Shown: positions 1-7,633, counted from the first letter of the stretch. The stretch is 12,386 nt of DNA from Muribaculaceae bacterium (GCA_024400895.1 JAKSMA010000047.1:1-12386), one strand, 5' to 3'. Notes: generated by a model not told the origin, from the sequence alone. A program made the numbers and translations.

Positions 1-40
1 GGAACGGGGGCTTTTGCGGGTGGACGGAGGATGGGTGGCG

Positions 41-77
41 AAAAAAAAGGCACCTGCGGAACGGATTCCGCAGGTGC
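41..77 (-). terminator. Intrinsic terminator after the first M6 protease gene
   Basis: A perfect 11-bp inverted repeat (arms 50-60 and 67-77, loop of six bases) is followed, read on the minus strand, by one base and then eight T residues (plus-strand A run 41-48). It lies about 40 bases past the TAA of the protease gene. The GC-rich stem plus U tract is the classic rho-independent form. The remaining bases, 1-40 and 78-118, show no feature I can support. Confidence 0.93.
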
Positions 78-118
78 TTATGCGTGATTCCCATCTATGA
101 GGGAATTGATTTCTATAC

Positions 119-2320
119 TTATGAGAGGATCATGTTGATGAGGGCGGTGGCATCGCTTACGTCGACCACGCCGTTGCCATCGATGTCGCCAACCGACACT
201 GGCACAACATCAACTCCAAGAATTGAATTGATGAGGGCGGTAACGTCGCTTACATCAACTACGCCATCCATATTGACATCGCCAGTGAGCTTATAATACA
301 TGAATGTGATGTTGTCGACATACACTTTAGCAGTGGTACTGCCACCTACTTGCGAAACGCGGTAATAGACAGGGACGCCGAGTTTTGGAACTTTGAATGT
401 TGCAATGACATCGCTGTTGCCCGCCACTGCAACGTCGCCAGGGTTGAGGTCGACCCATACGCTGTCGGCAGGAATCATGTATTGCATCTTGAACTTAGCT
501 TCAGAGGAGCCAGGGTTGAAGAAGTGCACAGAGGCCATGAATGGATTGATGGCAAGAGGCTCTGCAGTGGTGATTGCGCTTGGTTTCTTCATGGCTACAG
601 AATACTTGTCGTCGTGAGTGTTGGCTGCAGTTGGAGCTGCAACATTACACTTGGTGAAATTCCAAGAGCAGAAGCGGCCACGCACGTTGGTTGCGCCACT
701 TGTGCTTGTAGTGCCCATTGTCTCGAAGTCTTCAACAAGTTGCGATATCTCCTCGTTTTGCGACACAGTGAACGAAATTAAACTGCTTGCCTCGGTGATG
801 CCAGAGATACCGAATTCATTCATTGTGCCATTCCAAGTGAGAATGTTGGCAGGAGAGGTGTTGTTGTCGAGAGCCGTCACCTTGTTTGTCCCCGGGAATG
901 GGTCGGAAGTGTTGGCGCCAGATGTGCTGCCACCTGCGCGAAGCAATTCATAATAGTTGTGAGCGGGGTTAGCGTTAATTGTGTTGTTATACCACACGTT
1001 GGCGTTGGTAGAGTCGACACGGAACACGAGCATACCATGCCCAGGGAGGCTGGCATCCCATCTTGTTTTCTGACGGTTTTCAAGCAAGAAGTATTCGTTC
1101 TTGATAGGAGTTTTCAGCATCAATGCTTCATTGTAGGTCTGCATGTCCTTAATCTCATACTTTCCTTCCTTGTCGATTACCTTAGGCACAAGGAAGCCAG
1201 AAGCATAGCGTTCGAAGGCAGAATATCCAACAGGCACACGTCCATACTTGGCATAACTGCCACCTGCCATCACACTCCATTCGCCTGGGTCGTGGCTTTG
1301 GCCACCGGTTCCATAGTCGGTGTCGTATTCATCGGGCAAACCGAGCACGTGAGAGAACTCGTGGCAGACCACGCCGAGACCGTCGAGAATATTTTGGCGC
1401 TGAGATTCCCATCCATAAAGTTCAGTGGAGCTTGCATACTTGCCGAAGCGCTTACCATCGCGAAGAGGAAGGTCGTAGTATTCAAGTGACGACTTGTGAG
1501 GCCACAAGTAGTTGCCATTGTTGCCCGAATAGTTGGCACCATAGCCAGCCACGATAAAGTAAATCATGTCGACCATACCGTCGTTGTCGGCATCATATTT
1601 ACTGAAGTCGACAGTTGCATCCAATGCAGCGATAGCCTTTGCGAACGCCATATAGGCATAAGCTGTGCTCTGCACATCGGTACACTTCATGTCGATGGTG
1701 ACAGGGCCAGCCACATCGAACTGTGGTGCAAATTTGCCCATACTGTTTTGTGAGAAATAGTCGCGCACACCACCGATGAACATAGAGCCATAGGTGTTGG
1801 TGGTGCCATTCTCGTTCTTGTAACCCGCATAGTTCACATCGTTGAACATGTGGTTGTAGACCGAAGAGATATCGCTACGGGAGAACTTCTTGTCGCTATA
1901 GTTGATGAGAATGACCAAACCGCGGAAGTTTTTATAGTAGTCGTCGCTTTCTTTGGTTGCCACTTGGCGGCGCGCCTTGCGTGCACCTTCATTTGAAGAC
2001 TTTTCAAAGAGCATCTTACCGGTTGCTGCCAAGAAAGTGAGGTCGGAAGCCGAACGCTGCACCTGATTGCGAGCGATGCGTGATGACGGAACCAGACGGT
2101 TGTTCTCCAATTGTGCATACACATAGTAGCCTGCATCATTTTTGACAATGGTGTAACCATCAACGGTGGTGGTGAAATGATAAAATTCATCGCCATGACC
2201 TTGGATTTCCAAAGTGGTGCCATCGGGCTGAGTCACTGTCACAGGATAGGGATACGCTGGTACTGCCGAAGCGCGAAGCATCGTCGTCAAACAGAAGAGC
2301 AGCAAGAAGATTTTTTTCAT
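119..2320 (-). CDS. Secreted M6-family metalloprotease with C-terminal dockerin-like repeats (left copy)
   Basis: This 733-residue protein is predicted to be a secreted zinc endopeptidase of the M6 (immune inhibitor A-like) family. Residues 1-19 form a signal peptide with a likely cut after ASA. A propeptide-like region follows (PVTVTQPDGT, then GDEFYHF at about 44-50). The catalytic domain spans roughly 130-400, with the zinc motif HEFSHVLGLPD at 320-330 (H320, E321, H324) and a Met-turn region SVMAGGS at 349-355. An Asp-rich calcium-like loop, DADNDGMVD, lies at 243-251. After this come a beta-type region opening with DFETM and two dockerin-like repeats (about 680-702 and 711-733, each with the D-x-N/D-x-D-G and VSDxTALIN pattern). 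It ends without a type IX secretion signal that I can recognise. The neighbouring gene to the right is a full-length paralog with the same domain order. The start is chosen because it opens directly on the signal peptide. The fold assignment is strong; substrate and the role of the dockerin-like pair are unknown. Confidence 0.93.
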   Translation of the reverse strand: MKKIFLLLFCLTTMLRASAVPAYPYPVTVTQPDGTTLEIQGHGDEFYHFTTTVDGYTIVKNDAGYYVYAQLENNRLVPSSRIARNQVQRSASDLTFLAATGKMLFEKSSNEGARKARRQVATKESDDYYKNFRGLVILINYSDKKFSRSDISSVYNHMFNDVNYAGYKNENGTTNTYGSMFIGGVRDYFSQNSMGKFAPQFDVAGPVTIDMKCTDVQSTAYAYMAFAKAIAALDATVDFSKYDADNDGMVDMIYFIVAGYGANYSGNNGNYLWPHKSSLEYYDLPLRDGKRFGKYASSTELYGWESQRQNILDGLGVVCHEFSHVLGLPDEYDTDYGTGGQSHDPGEWSVMAGGSYAKYGRVPVGYSAFERYASGFLVPKVIDKEGKYEIKDMQTYNEALMLKTPIKNEYFLLENRQKTRWDASLPGHGMLVFRVDSTNANVWYNNTINANPAHNYYELLRAGGSTSGANTSDPFPGTNKVTALDNNTSPANILTWNGTMNEFGISGITEASSLISFTVSQNEEISQLVEDFETMGTTSTSGATNVRGRFCSWNFTKCNVAAPTAANTHDDKYSVAMKKPSAITTAEPLAINPFMASVHFFNPGSSEAKFKMQYMIPADSVWVDLNPGDVAVAGNSDVIATFKVPKLGVPVYYRVSQVGGSTTAKVYVDNITFMYYKLTGDVNMDGVVDVSDVTALINSILGVDVVPVSVGDIDGNGVVDVSDATALINMILS

Positions 2321-2367
2321 TATAAATGCTATTTTTGGTTATTATTATTATCTAATTAATAACAAAC

Positions 2368-2426
2368 AGATTTTGACCCGCATCACTCGAGCAACGTTGC
2401 CGCCCACCGCAAGCAAGTCAAAATCT
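2368..2426. repeat. 59-bp segment bounded by perfect 10-bp inverted repeats
   Basis: AGATTTTGAC at 2368-2377 is matched by its exact reverse complement at 2417-2426. The 39 bases between are GC-rich compared with the AT-rich flanks and contain a perfect 10-bp palindrome, GCAACGTTGC, at 2391-2400, and CTCGAG at 2386-2391. It sits between the two protease genes, 48 bases upstream of the left copy's start. Possible roles are an RNA hairpin in the leader, a weak terminator for the right copy, or a small inserted element. No clean U tract follows on the minus strand, so a simple intrinsic terminator is not well supported. Confidence 0.6.
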
Positions 2427-2445
2427 CAGAAGTGAAATTATATTT

Positions 2446-2472
2446 TTTAATGCCTGCCCCAAACAAGCACTA
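2446..2472 (-). promoter_or_regulatory. Conserved box upstream of the left protease gene
   Basis: Plus-strand TTAAT, then CTGCCCCAAA (2454-2463), then AAGCACTA (2465-2472) recur in the same order upstream of the paralogous protease gene (CTGCCCCAAA at 4725-4734, AAGCACTA at 4739-4746). Here the box begins right after the stop codon of the right-hand protease and is about 130-150 bases ahead of the start of the left one. It may be a shared control site or a remnant of a duplicated promoter region. I see no clean TAnnTTTG box with it. Confidence 0.45.
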
Positions 2473-2476
2473 TACA

Positions 2477-4681
2477 TTATCCCAAAATCATACCGATGAG
2501 GGCAGTGACATCGGAAACATCAACTTTCCCATCACCGTTCACATCACAGAGTGTAGGATCGGCGGTGGCAGTTTCGAGGATATAGTTGATGAGAGCAGTG
2601 ACGTCGCTCACATTCACGATGCCATCTTCGTTGATGTCGCCAGGTTGAATTTGCTCTTGTCCCTTCGCAGTATAGTAGATGGTGAAATTGTCGACAAAAG
2701 TTGGGTTGGTCTTGCTACCCGCAACCATACCAATGCGATACATCACCGCATGACGGCGAGAAATATCCACTGGCCAATAGAGAGTGAGCGTGGTGGCACC
2801 TTTCACGGTTTGAGAAGTTTCGCCATTCACCTTCACTGCGGTCCAAGTGGCACCATTGTCCTTCGAATAGGTCAACGCCATTTTCACTGCAGAAGCGCTT
2901 GGATTGAATACCTTTGCGCTCACTTGATAAGCATCGTAGTAGGTAGCAGTGCTTGTGAATTGGCTTGGGAGCTTCATTTGCACCGAATGAGTGCCATCGG
3001 CCTTTGTTGCGGCGCCAGGAGCAGCCACGTTGCACTTGGTGAAGGTCCAGTCGGCAAACTTACCGTTCACGCCAGTAGCACCTGAAGTGGCAGTGACCGG
3101 CATAGTTTCGAAATCTTCAATATCGCTCACGATTTCTCCTTCACGAAGCACCTTGAACGAAATCACACCATTTTCATCTTCTTGAATGCCTACAATGTTC
3201 CAAGGATTCTCAGAGCCATCAAAGGTCTTCAAGTTCGCCTCAGTGGTGTTGGTGAGCATTGTCACAGCCGATGCGCCAGGATAGGTGTCGCTGGCATCGC
3301 CTTCACCCTTCAGCACCTGTCCAGCACGGAGGAGCTGATAATAGTTGCGGTCGGGGTTATTATTCACTGTATTGTAGCTCCACACGCTTGCATTCGACGA
3401 ATCGACACGAGCCACCAGCAAACCATGACCAGGGATGTAGGCATCCCAACGGTTTTTCTGACGATTCTCCAAAAGGAAGAATTCCTTAGGTTTTGGCGAC
3501 TTAATCATCATCGTTTCGTTGCTGGTGTCAATTTGGTTGAGTGTATAGTCGCCAGTAGCGTTGATTACCTTAGGGGTTGAGAACCCGAGAGCATAGCGGT
3601 CGTAAGCCGAATAGCCCACAGGGGTTCGGCTGTAGTTGTTGTAGCTACCGCCCGCCATAATTTCCCACAAACCAGGGTGCTGGCTTTCGCCACCAGAATT
3701 TGCATAATCGGTGTCGTAGAGGTCGGGCAAACCGAGCACATGAGAGAACTCATGGCAAATGGTGCCAATACCATCGAGAATTTCACTTTTCTTCGAATAG
3801 TATTCGCAAGAGCAAGCGTAGGTGCGGAAACGGCCAACGTAAGTGCTCGACTTATGAGGCCAGATATGGTCGTCGGCCTCACCAGTATTAGCACCCACAC
3901 CAGCGAAAATCATGTAGAACATGTCCACAAGGCCATCGCCATCACAATCGTAGTTTTCGGTTTTGACACCATAATTCTTGGTGGCTTGGTCGAGAGCGTT
4001 GCGCATGATGGAGCTCTGAGTGTTGGCGGAATTCACGATAGAGTAAGGCACGGTGATTGGCCCCACGATGTCGAAAGTAGGCTTAAACTTGCCCATACTG
4101 TTTTCCTCGTAGAAGTCGCGTACGCTACCGGTGAAGCTGCCCCATCTTGCAGCCGAACCGTCCTCGTTGGTGAAACCGGTATATCCTTTCTTGTTCACCA
4201 TGTCGGTGTAGAATTGATTGGCATCGGAGCGAGAGAATGGATAGTCGTTGAATTGAACCAAGATAATCAAGCCACGGAACTTGCTGTAATCGATGCGCGC
4301 CTTTGAAGCGGCAGCATCGCGCTTAGCCTTAGCAGCCTTTGCCGAATTGACCTCCTCAACATCGGTCATACGCTTCGACACAGTGCTGAGATACAACTTG
4401 TCGGCAGCAGTGCGTTCGCTTTCGTTACGCGCCACCATAGCCGTAGGCTGCAACTGCCCTTGCACGCGTGGTGCATAGGTGAAGAAGCCCATATCGTGTT
4501 TCACAACAGTATAGCCATCTTCAGTGGTATAGAAATGGTAGAATTCATCGCCATTGAGGCGCACAGAGAGCGAACTGCCATCTGGCTGAGTCACCTTCAC
4601 AGGATGTGGCACAGCTGGCACCGCAAACATTTGGCCCACACACATCAGTGCAAACGCCAATAAAAGGATATATTTTCTCAT
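2477..4681 (-). CDS. Secreted M6-family metalloprotease with C-terminal dockerin-like repeats (right copy)
   Basis: This is a paralog of the protease to its left, 734 residues from the chosen start. The frame is open upstream to an ATG at 4744, but the 21 extra residues are not signal-like. The ATG at 4681 opens directly on MRKYILLLAFALMCVG, a signal peptide with a likely cut after MFA (residue 20), aligned with that of the left copy. The propeptide region contains VTQPDGS and GDEFYHF. An Ala/Lys-rich stretch lies at about 113-128. The zinc motif HEFSHVLGLPD is at 310-320 (H310, E311, H314), followed by an IMAGGS Met-turn region. An Asp-rich loop, DCDGDGLVD, lies at about 245-253. The C-terminal region repeats the left copy's DFETM and FTKCNVAAP motifs, and two dockerin-like repeats close the protein (about 681-703 and 712-734). 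The predicted role is extracellular or surface proteolysis. A gap of 156 bases separates it from the left copy, so co-transcription is possible but unproven. Confidence 0.92.
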   Translation of the reverse strand: MRKYILLLAFALMCVGQMFAVPAVPHPVKVTQPDGSSLSVRLNGDEFYHFYTTEDGYTVVKHDMGFFTYAPRVQGQLQPTAMVARNESERTAADKLYLSTVSKRMTDVEEVNSAKAAKAKRDAAASKARIDYSKFRGLIILVQFNDYPFSRSDANQFYTDMVNKKGYTGFTNEDGSAARWGSFTGSVRDFYEENSMGKFKPTFDIVGPITVPYSIVNSANTQSSIMRNALDQATKNYGVKTENYDCDGDGLVDMFYMIFAGVGANTGEADDHIWPHKSSTYVGRFRTYACSCEYYSKKSEILDGIGTICHEFSHVLGLPDLYDTDYANSGGESQHPGLWEIMAGGSYNNYSRTPVGYSAYDRYALGFSTPKVINATGDYTLNQIDTSNETMMIKSPKPKEFFLLENRQKNRWDAYIPGHGLLVARVDSSNASVWSYNTVNNNPDRNYYQLLRAGQVLKGEGDASDTYPGASAVTMLTNTTEANLKTFDGSENPWNIVGIQEDENGVISFKVLREGEIVSDIEDFETMPVTATSGATGVNGKFADWTFTKCNVAAPGAATKADGTHSVQMKLPSQFTSTATYYDAYQVSAKVFNPSASAVKMALTYSKDNGATWTAVKVNGETSQTVKGATTLTLYWPVDISRRHAVMYRIGMVAGSKTNPTFVDNFTIYYTAKGQEQIQPGDINEDGIVNVSDVTALINYILETATADPTLCDVNGDGKVDVSDVTALIGMILG

Positions 4682-4715
4682 AATTCTGATATATAATCGA
4701 AAGTTAAATAAATTC

Positions 4716-4746
4716 GTTAATCTTCTGCCCCAAATCATAAGCACTA
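4716..4746 (-). promoter_or_regulatory. Conserved box upstream of the right protease gene
   Basis: This is the counterpart of the box at 2446-2472: TTAAT, CTGCCCCAAA (4725-4734) and AAGCACTA (4739-4746) in the same order with slightly different spacing. It lies about 35-65 bases upstream of the start codon. Weak similarity continues toward the gene for about 30 more bases. The two regions are therefore probably homologous, and these core words are the best-kept part. The function is inferred only. Confidence 0.45.
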
Positions 4747-4764
4747 CTTACAAATCATAAGCAC
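4731..4764 (-). promoter_or_regulatory. Perfect 14-bp direct repeat, possible operator
   Basis: CAAATCATAAGCAC occurs at 4731-4744 and again at 4751-4764, a start-to-start distance of 20 bp, about two helical turns. The pair begins 50 bases ahead of the start codon of the right-hand protease. Direct repeats with this phasing are typical of sites bound by a dimer or by adjacent monomers on one DNA face. The left-hand protease gene has only a partial single copy (CAAACAAGCAC). The regulator is unknown. Confidence 0.45.
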
Positions 4765-5063
4765 CGCAATTGGCGCAATATGCAAATTTCGCTTTTTTTT
4801 TCCACCAAAGCAAGCATTTATGAAATTTTATACAACTTCTGCGCCAAATTAACGACTTTAAAAGAATTTTTGAACATATCTCCCCACCAAATTTGAATAT
4901 CAGGAATAAATTGCTGGCTATCTATTATCTTTTCACAACTTTTTCAAGAGATTTTGCGGGGTGAAATTCCAACTTTTCAAAGGATTTTCAAATAGGATTT
5001 TCCAACTTTTCAAAGGATTTATGCTTTTTTCGCTTCTGCGGAGATGGAAGGAGGGGGATTTTG
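4765..5063. other. AT-rich intergenic region between the protease pair and the feo operon
   Basis: With the adjoining control region this makes 382 gene-free bases (4682-5063). It contains a plus-strand T run near 4793-4801, an imperfect inverted pair (AATTGGCGCA near 4769 and TGCGCCAAATT near 4840), and the tandem repeat listed separately. I see no convincing open frame and no intrinsic terminator for the feo operon. An 89-codon minus-strand frame overlaps this region but is a shadow of the small Cys-rich gene plus the tandem repeat. Confidence 0.6.
4933..5020. repeat. Tandem repeat of about 33 bp, two near-identical units plus a degenerate one
   Basis: A 21-base unit beginning TTCCAACTTTTCAAAGG lies at 4967-4987 and is repeated exactly at 5000-5020, a 33-bp period. 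A degenerate third unit (CACAACTTTTTCAAGAGATTTT) begins near 4934, one period earlier. The core CCAACTTTTCAA also occurs at about 7619-7630, just upstream of feoB. The unit resembles intergenic repeats rather than coding sequence, although 33 bp equals 11 codons and the frame stays open. Its role is unknown. Confidence 0.65.
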
Positions 5064-5216
5064 TTAGTGTTTTTTTAGCTGTTTGATGGGGCAGGTGGAG
5101 GCTGTGCAACAACGGCAGCCCCCGCGGCCTTGCCTGTGGCGACGGAAGAGACCTGTCGCCACCCATACTACGAGCGCCAGCACCACAAGGAGCAATATCC
5201 AACTCTGCAGATTCAT
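5064..5216 (-). CDS. FeoB-associated Cys-rich membrane protein
   Basis: This is a 50-residue protein with one membrane segment (about residues 6-23, WILLLVVLALVVWVA), a basic stretch (FRRHRQGRG) and a short Cys cluster, GGCRCCTAS followed by TCPIKQLKK. That order is typical of the FeoB-associated Cys-rich membrane protein family (one helix, then a Cys-rich cytosolic tail ending near CPIK). The start codon shares one base with the FeoB stop (TGATG, 5218-5214), which points to translational coupling. The family is found beside feoB, often where the separate FeoC protein is missing. A role in assisting iron transport or in handling iron at the cytosolic face is inferred, not shown. The assignment rests on architecture, length and position. 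Confidence 0.85.
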   Translation of the reverse strand: MNLQSWILLLVVLALVVWVATGLFRRHRQGRGGCRCCTASTCPIKQLKKH

Positions 5217-7573
5217 CACAATATCATTTCAAGAATGTATCGTACGACTAATGCCACACACCATGCTACAGCACATTGCCACACTACCATAGCCACAGCG
5301 TGGCGGTTGCTCAACTCTTTTCGCACGGTGGCGATAGTGGCCACGCAAGGTGTGTAGAGCAGGCAGAACACCAAGAGCGAATAGGCGGTGGCGGTGGTAA
5401 GAATCGACGACAACGCTGTGCTGCTGCCAAAGAGCACAGTGAGGGTGGAAACCACGCTCTCTTTTGCCATAAAGCCAGAAATGAGCGAGGTGGTGATGCG
5501 CCAATCGGCAAAGCCAAGCGGTGAGAAGATTGGGCTGACGAGACTTGCTAAACTTGCCAGGATGCTGTCCTGAGGATTGTCGACAAGCGAAAGGTGGAAA
5601 TCGAATGTCTGCAAAAACCACACCACGATGGTGGCAATGAAAATCACGGAGAATGCCCGTTGCAAGAAGTCCTTGCCCTTGTCCCAAATGAGGCGGAGCA
5701 CACTCACTGCGGTGGGAATGCGATAATTGGGAAGCTCCATCACAAATGGCACTGGCTCGCCACGGTAAATGGTGGCTTTGAGCACAAATGCAGCAATGAT
5801 GGCCACCACGATGCCCAACAGGTAGAGCGAAATCATCACGAGCGCCCCATGCTCGGGGAAAAACAGTTGGGTGAAAAATGCATAAATAGGCAACTTTGCG
5901 GTGCAACTCATAAACGGCGTGAGCATCACGGTGAGCTGACGGTCGCGTGCCGATGGCAGGGTACGGCTCGCCATCACACTTGGCACTGAGCAACCGAAGC
6001 CCACAAGCAACGGCACAATGGAGCGACCCGAAAGACCTATTCGACGCAGCGACTTGTCGGTCACGAAAGCGATGCGCGCCATATAGCCGCTATCTTCCAA
6101 AATGGAAAGGAAGAAGAAGAGGGTGAGAATAATAGGCACAAAACTTACTACAGCCCCTACCCCACTGAACACGCCATCAATTATCAGCCCATGCACCACA
6201 TCGCTGATGTCCCACGACTGAAGGAGGGTGTCGGTCTGGGCTGTGAGCCATTGGATACCACTGTCGAGCCATTCTTGCATGGTGCCACCAATCACATCAA
6301 AAGTGAGCCAGAAAATAAGGCACATAAATGCGAGAAATGAAGGGATGGCCGTCCAGCGACCAGTGAGCACGCTGTCGATACGGCGGCTGCGCTTATGCTC
6401 GATGCTGTCGACAGGTTTCACCACCGAACGGGCACAGATGCGCTTGATATACGAAAAACGCATATCTGCCATCGCAGCCGATGGATCAAGTCCACGCTCA
6501 TCCTCAAGTTGTCTCAAAATATGATTAATGGTGTTGAGCTCGTTTTGCGACAGTTGAAGAGCCTCAATCACCCTCGCATCGCCCTCAATCACCTTGCAAG
6601 CGGCAAAACGCAGCGGTATACCCGCCGCCAGTGCATGGTCTTCGATGAGGTGAATCACTGCATGGATGCAGCGGTGCACAGCGCCGCCGTGTTCCGAGGG
6701 ACTACAGAAGTCTTCACGGCGTGGTCCTTCCTGATAGCGCGCCACATGGATGGCATGCTCAATCAGTTCCTCCACACCTTCATTCTTCATCGCCGAAATG
6801 GGCACAACAGGGATGCCGAGGCTCGTTTCCAATTCGTTGATGTGGATGGTGCCGCCATTGTGGCGCACCTCGTCCATCATATTGAGCGCAAGCACCATCG
6901 GAATACCCAATTCCATCAGTTGCATCGAGAGGTAAAGGTTGCGCTCGATGTTGGTGGCGTCCACTATATTAATGATGCCTTGAGGCTTGGCATTGAAGAT
7001 AAACTGGCGCGACACAATCTCTTCGCTGGTGTAAGGCGAAAGGGAGTAGATGCCCGGAAGGTCGACAACCTCGGCATCGGCATGCCCCTTGATAACACCC
7101 GATTTCTGGTCAACGGTGACGCCAGGAAAATTTCCCACATGCTGATTTGCGCCCGTGAGCGAATTGAAAAGCGTGGTCTTTCCGCAATTCTGGTTACCCA
7201 GCAATGCGAAAGTGAGTTTGTCGTTAATTGGGAGCGGATGCTCTTCGTCTTTCTTGTGGAAACGTCCTTCTTCGCCCAAACCGGGGTGCTCGGTACGCGC
7301 AGTTGTGGGTTGGTCGGTATGCTGATGGGGAGTGCCTTTCAAGCACTGCTGGCAAGGAGCGATATCAATTTTTGCCGCGTCATCTTTGCGGAGAGTCAGT
7401 TCGTAGCCGTGAATGAGCAGCTGCATGGGGTCGCCCATTGGCGCAAATTTCACCAACGTGATTTCGCTGCCAGGAATCACACCCATATCGAGGAAGTGCT
7501 GACGAAGTGCACCTTCGCCGCCCACCTTGGCGATTACAGCCGACTGCCCTATTTTAAGTTCATTTAATGTCAT
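5216..7573 (-). CDS. feoB: Ferrous iron transporter, FeoA-FeoB fusion
   Basis: This 785-residue inner-membrane protein imports Fe(II). Residues 1-72 are a FeoA (SH3-like) domain (LNELKIGQSAVI, then LDMGVIPGSEI). A linker (73-116) contains CQQC (74-77) and several His residues. The cytosolic G domain follows, with G1 GNQNCGKTT (126-134), the NFPGVTV switch (148-154), G3 DLPG (171-174), G4 NMMD (231-234) and a G5-like SAM (260-262). The membrane domain starts near 405. It carries the two Cys gate motifs GFGCSVPSVMASRTL (C528) and PFMSCTAKLP (C557), and MAKESVVSTL near 702-711. Length fits a FeoA-FeoB fusion, which is common in Bacteroidetes. The start is the first ATG of the frame and matches the usual FeoA N-terminus. 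The gene is followed by the overlapping Cys-rich small gene. A candidate promoter lies upstream; I see no clear Fur box. Confidence 0.96.
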   Translation of the reverse strand: MTLNELKIGQSAVIAKVGGEGALRQHFLDMGVIPGSEITLVKFAPMGDPMQLLIHGYELTLRKDDAAKIDIAPCQQCLKGTPHQHTDQPTTARTEHPGLGEEGRFHKKDEEHPLPINDKLTFALLGNQNCGKTTLFNSLTGANQHVGNFPGVTVDQKSGVIKGHADAEVVDLPGIYSLSPYTSEEIVSRQFIFNAKPQGIINIVDATNIERNLYLSMQLMELGIPMVLALNMMDEVRHNGGTIHINELETSLGIPVVPISAMKNEGVEELIEHAIHVARYQEGPRREDFCSPSEHGGAVHRCIHAVIHLIEDHALAAGIPLRFAACKVIEGDARVIEALQLSQNELNTINHILRQLEDERGLDPSAAMADMRFSYIKRICARSVVKPVDSIEHKRSRRIDSVLTGRWTAIPSFLAFMCLIFWLTFDVIGGTMQEWLDSGIQWLTAQTDTLLQSWDISDVVHGLIIDGVFSGVGAVVSFVPIILTLFFFLSILEDSGYMARIAFVTDKSLRRIGLSGRSIVPLLVGFGCSVPSVMASRTLPSARDRQLTVMLTPFMSCTAKLPIYAFFTQLFFPEHGALVMISLYLLGIVVAIIAAFVLKATIYRGEPVPFVMELPNYRIPTAVSVLRLIWDKGKDFLQRAFSVIFIATIVVWFLQTFDFHLSLVDNPQDSILASLASLVSPIFSPLGFADWRITTSLISGFMAKESVVSTLTVLFGSSTALSSILTTATAYSLLVFCLLYTPCVATIATVRKELSNRHAVAMVVWQCAVAWCVALVVRYILEMIL

Positions 7574-7633
7574 CTAAATTTCAAAAATATATGAGGAAAA
7601 AGCGACGCACAAAAACGCCAACTTTTCAATTTG

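Noticed and set aside
4682..4744. Longer N-terminus for the right-hand protease, starting at 4744
   Set aside because: The 21 extra residues precede a complete signal peptide and have no counterpart in the paralog. The 4744 start would also lie inside the direct repeat and shared box.
4765..4801. Possible terminator (hairpin near GGCGCAATATGC followed by a T run) on the plus strand
   Set aside because: The stem is only about three base pairs, and no plus-strand gene precedes it.
4933..5202. An 89-codon minus-strand frame ending in repeated NPLKSW units
   Set aside because: It overlaps the well-supported FeoB-associated gene in another frame. Its repeated part simply translates the 33-bp DNA repeat, whose length is a multiple of three.
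6395..7567. A 390-codon plus-strand frame opposite feoB
   Set aside because: It is antisense to a gene with all the FeoB motifs intact and shows no domain logic of its own. It is a shadow of codon bias on the opposite strand.
7580..7625. Possible attenuator in the feoB leader (GGCG/CGTC stem before GCTTTTT)
   Set aside because: The stem has only four pairs, one of them G-U, which is too weak to claim.
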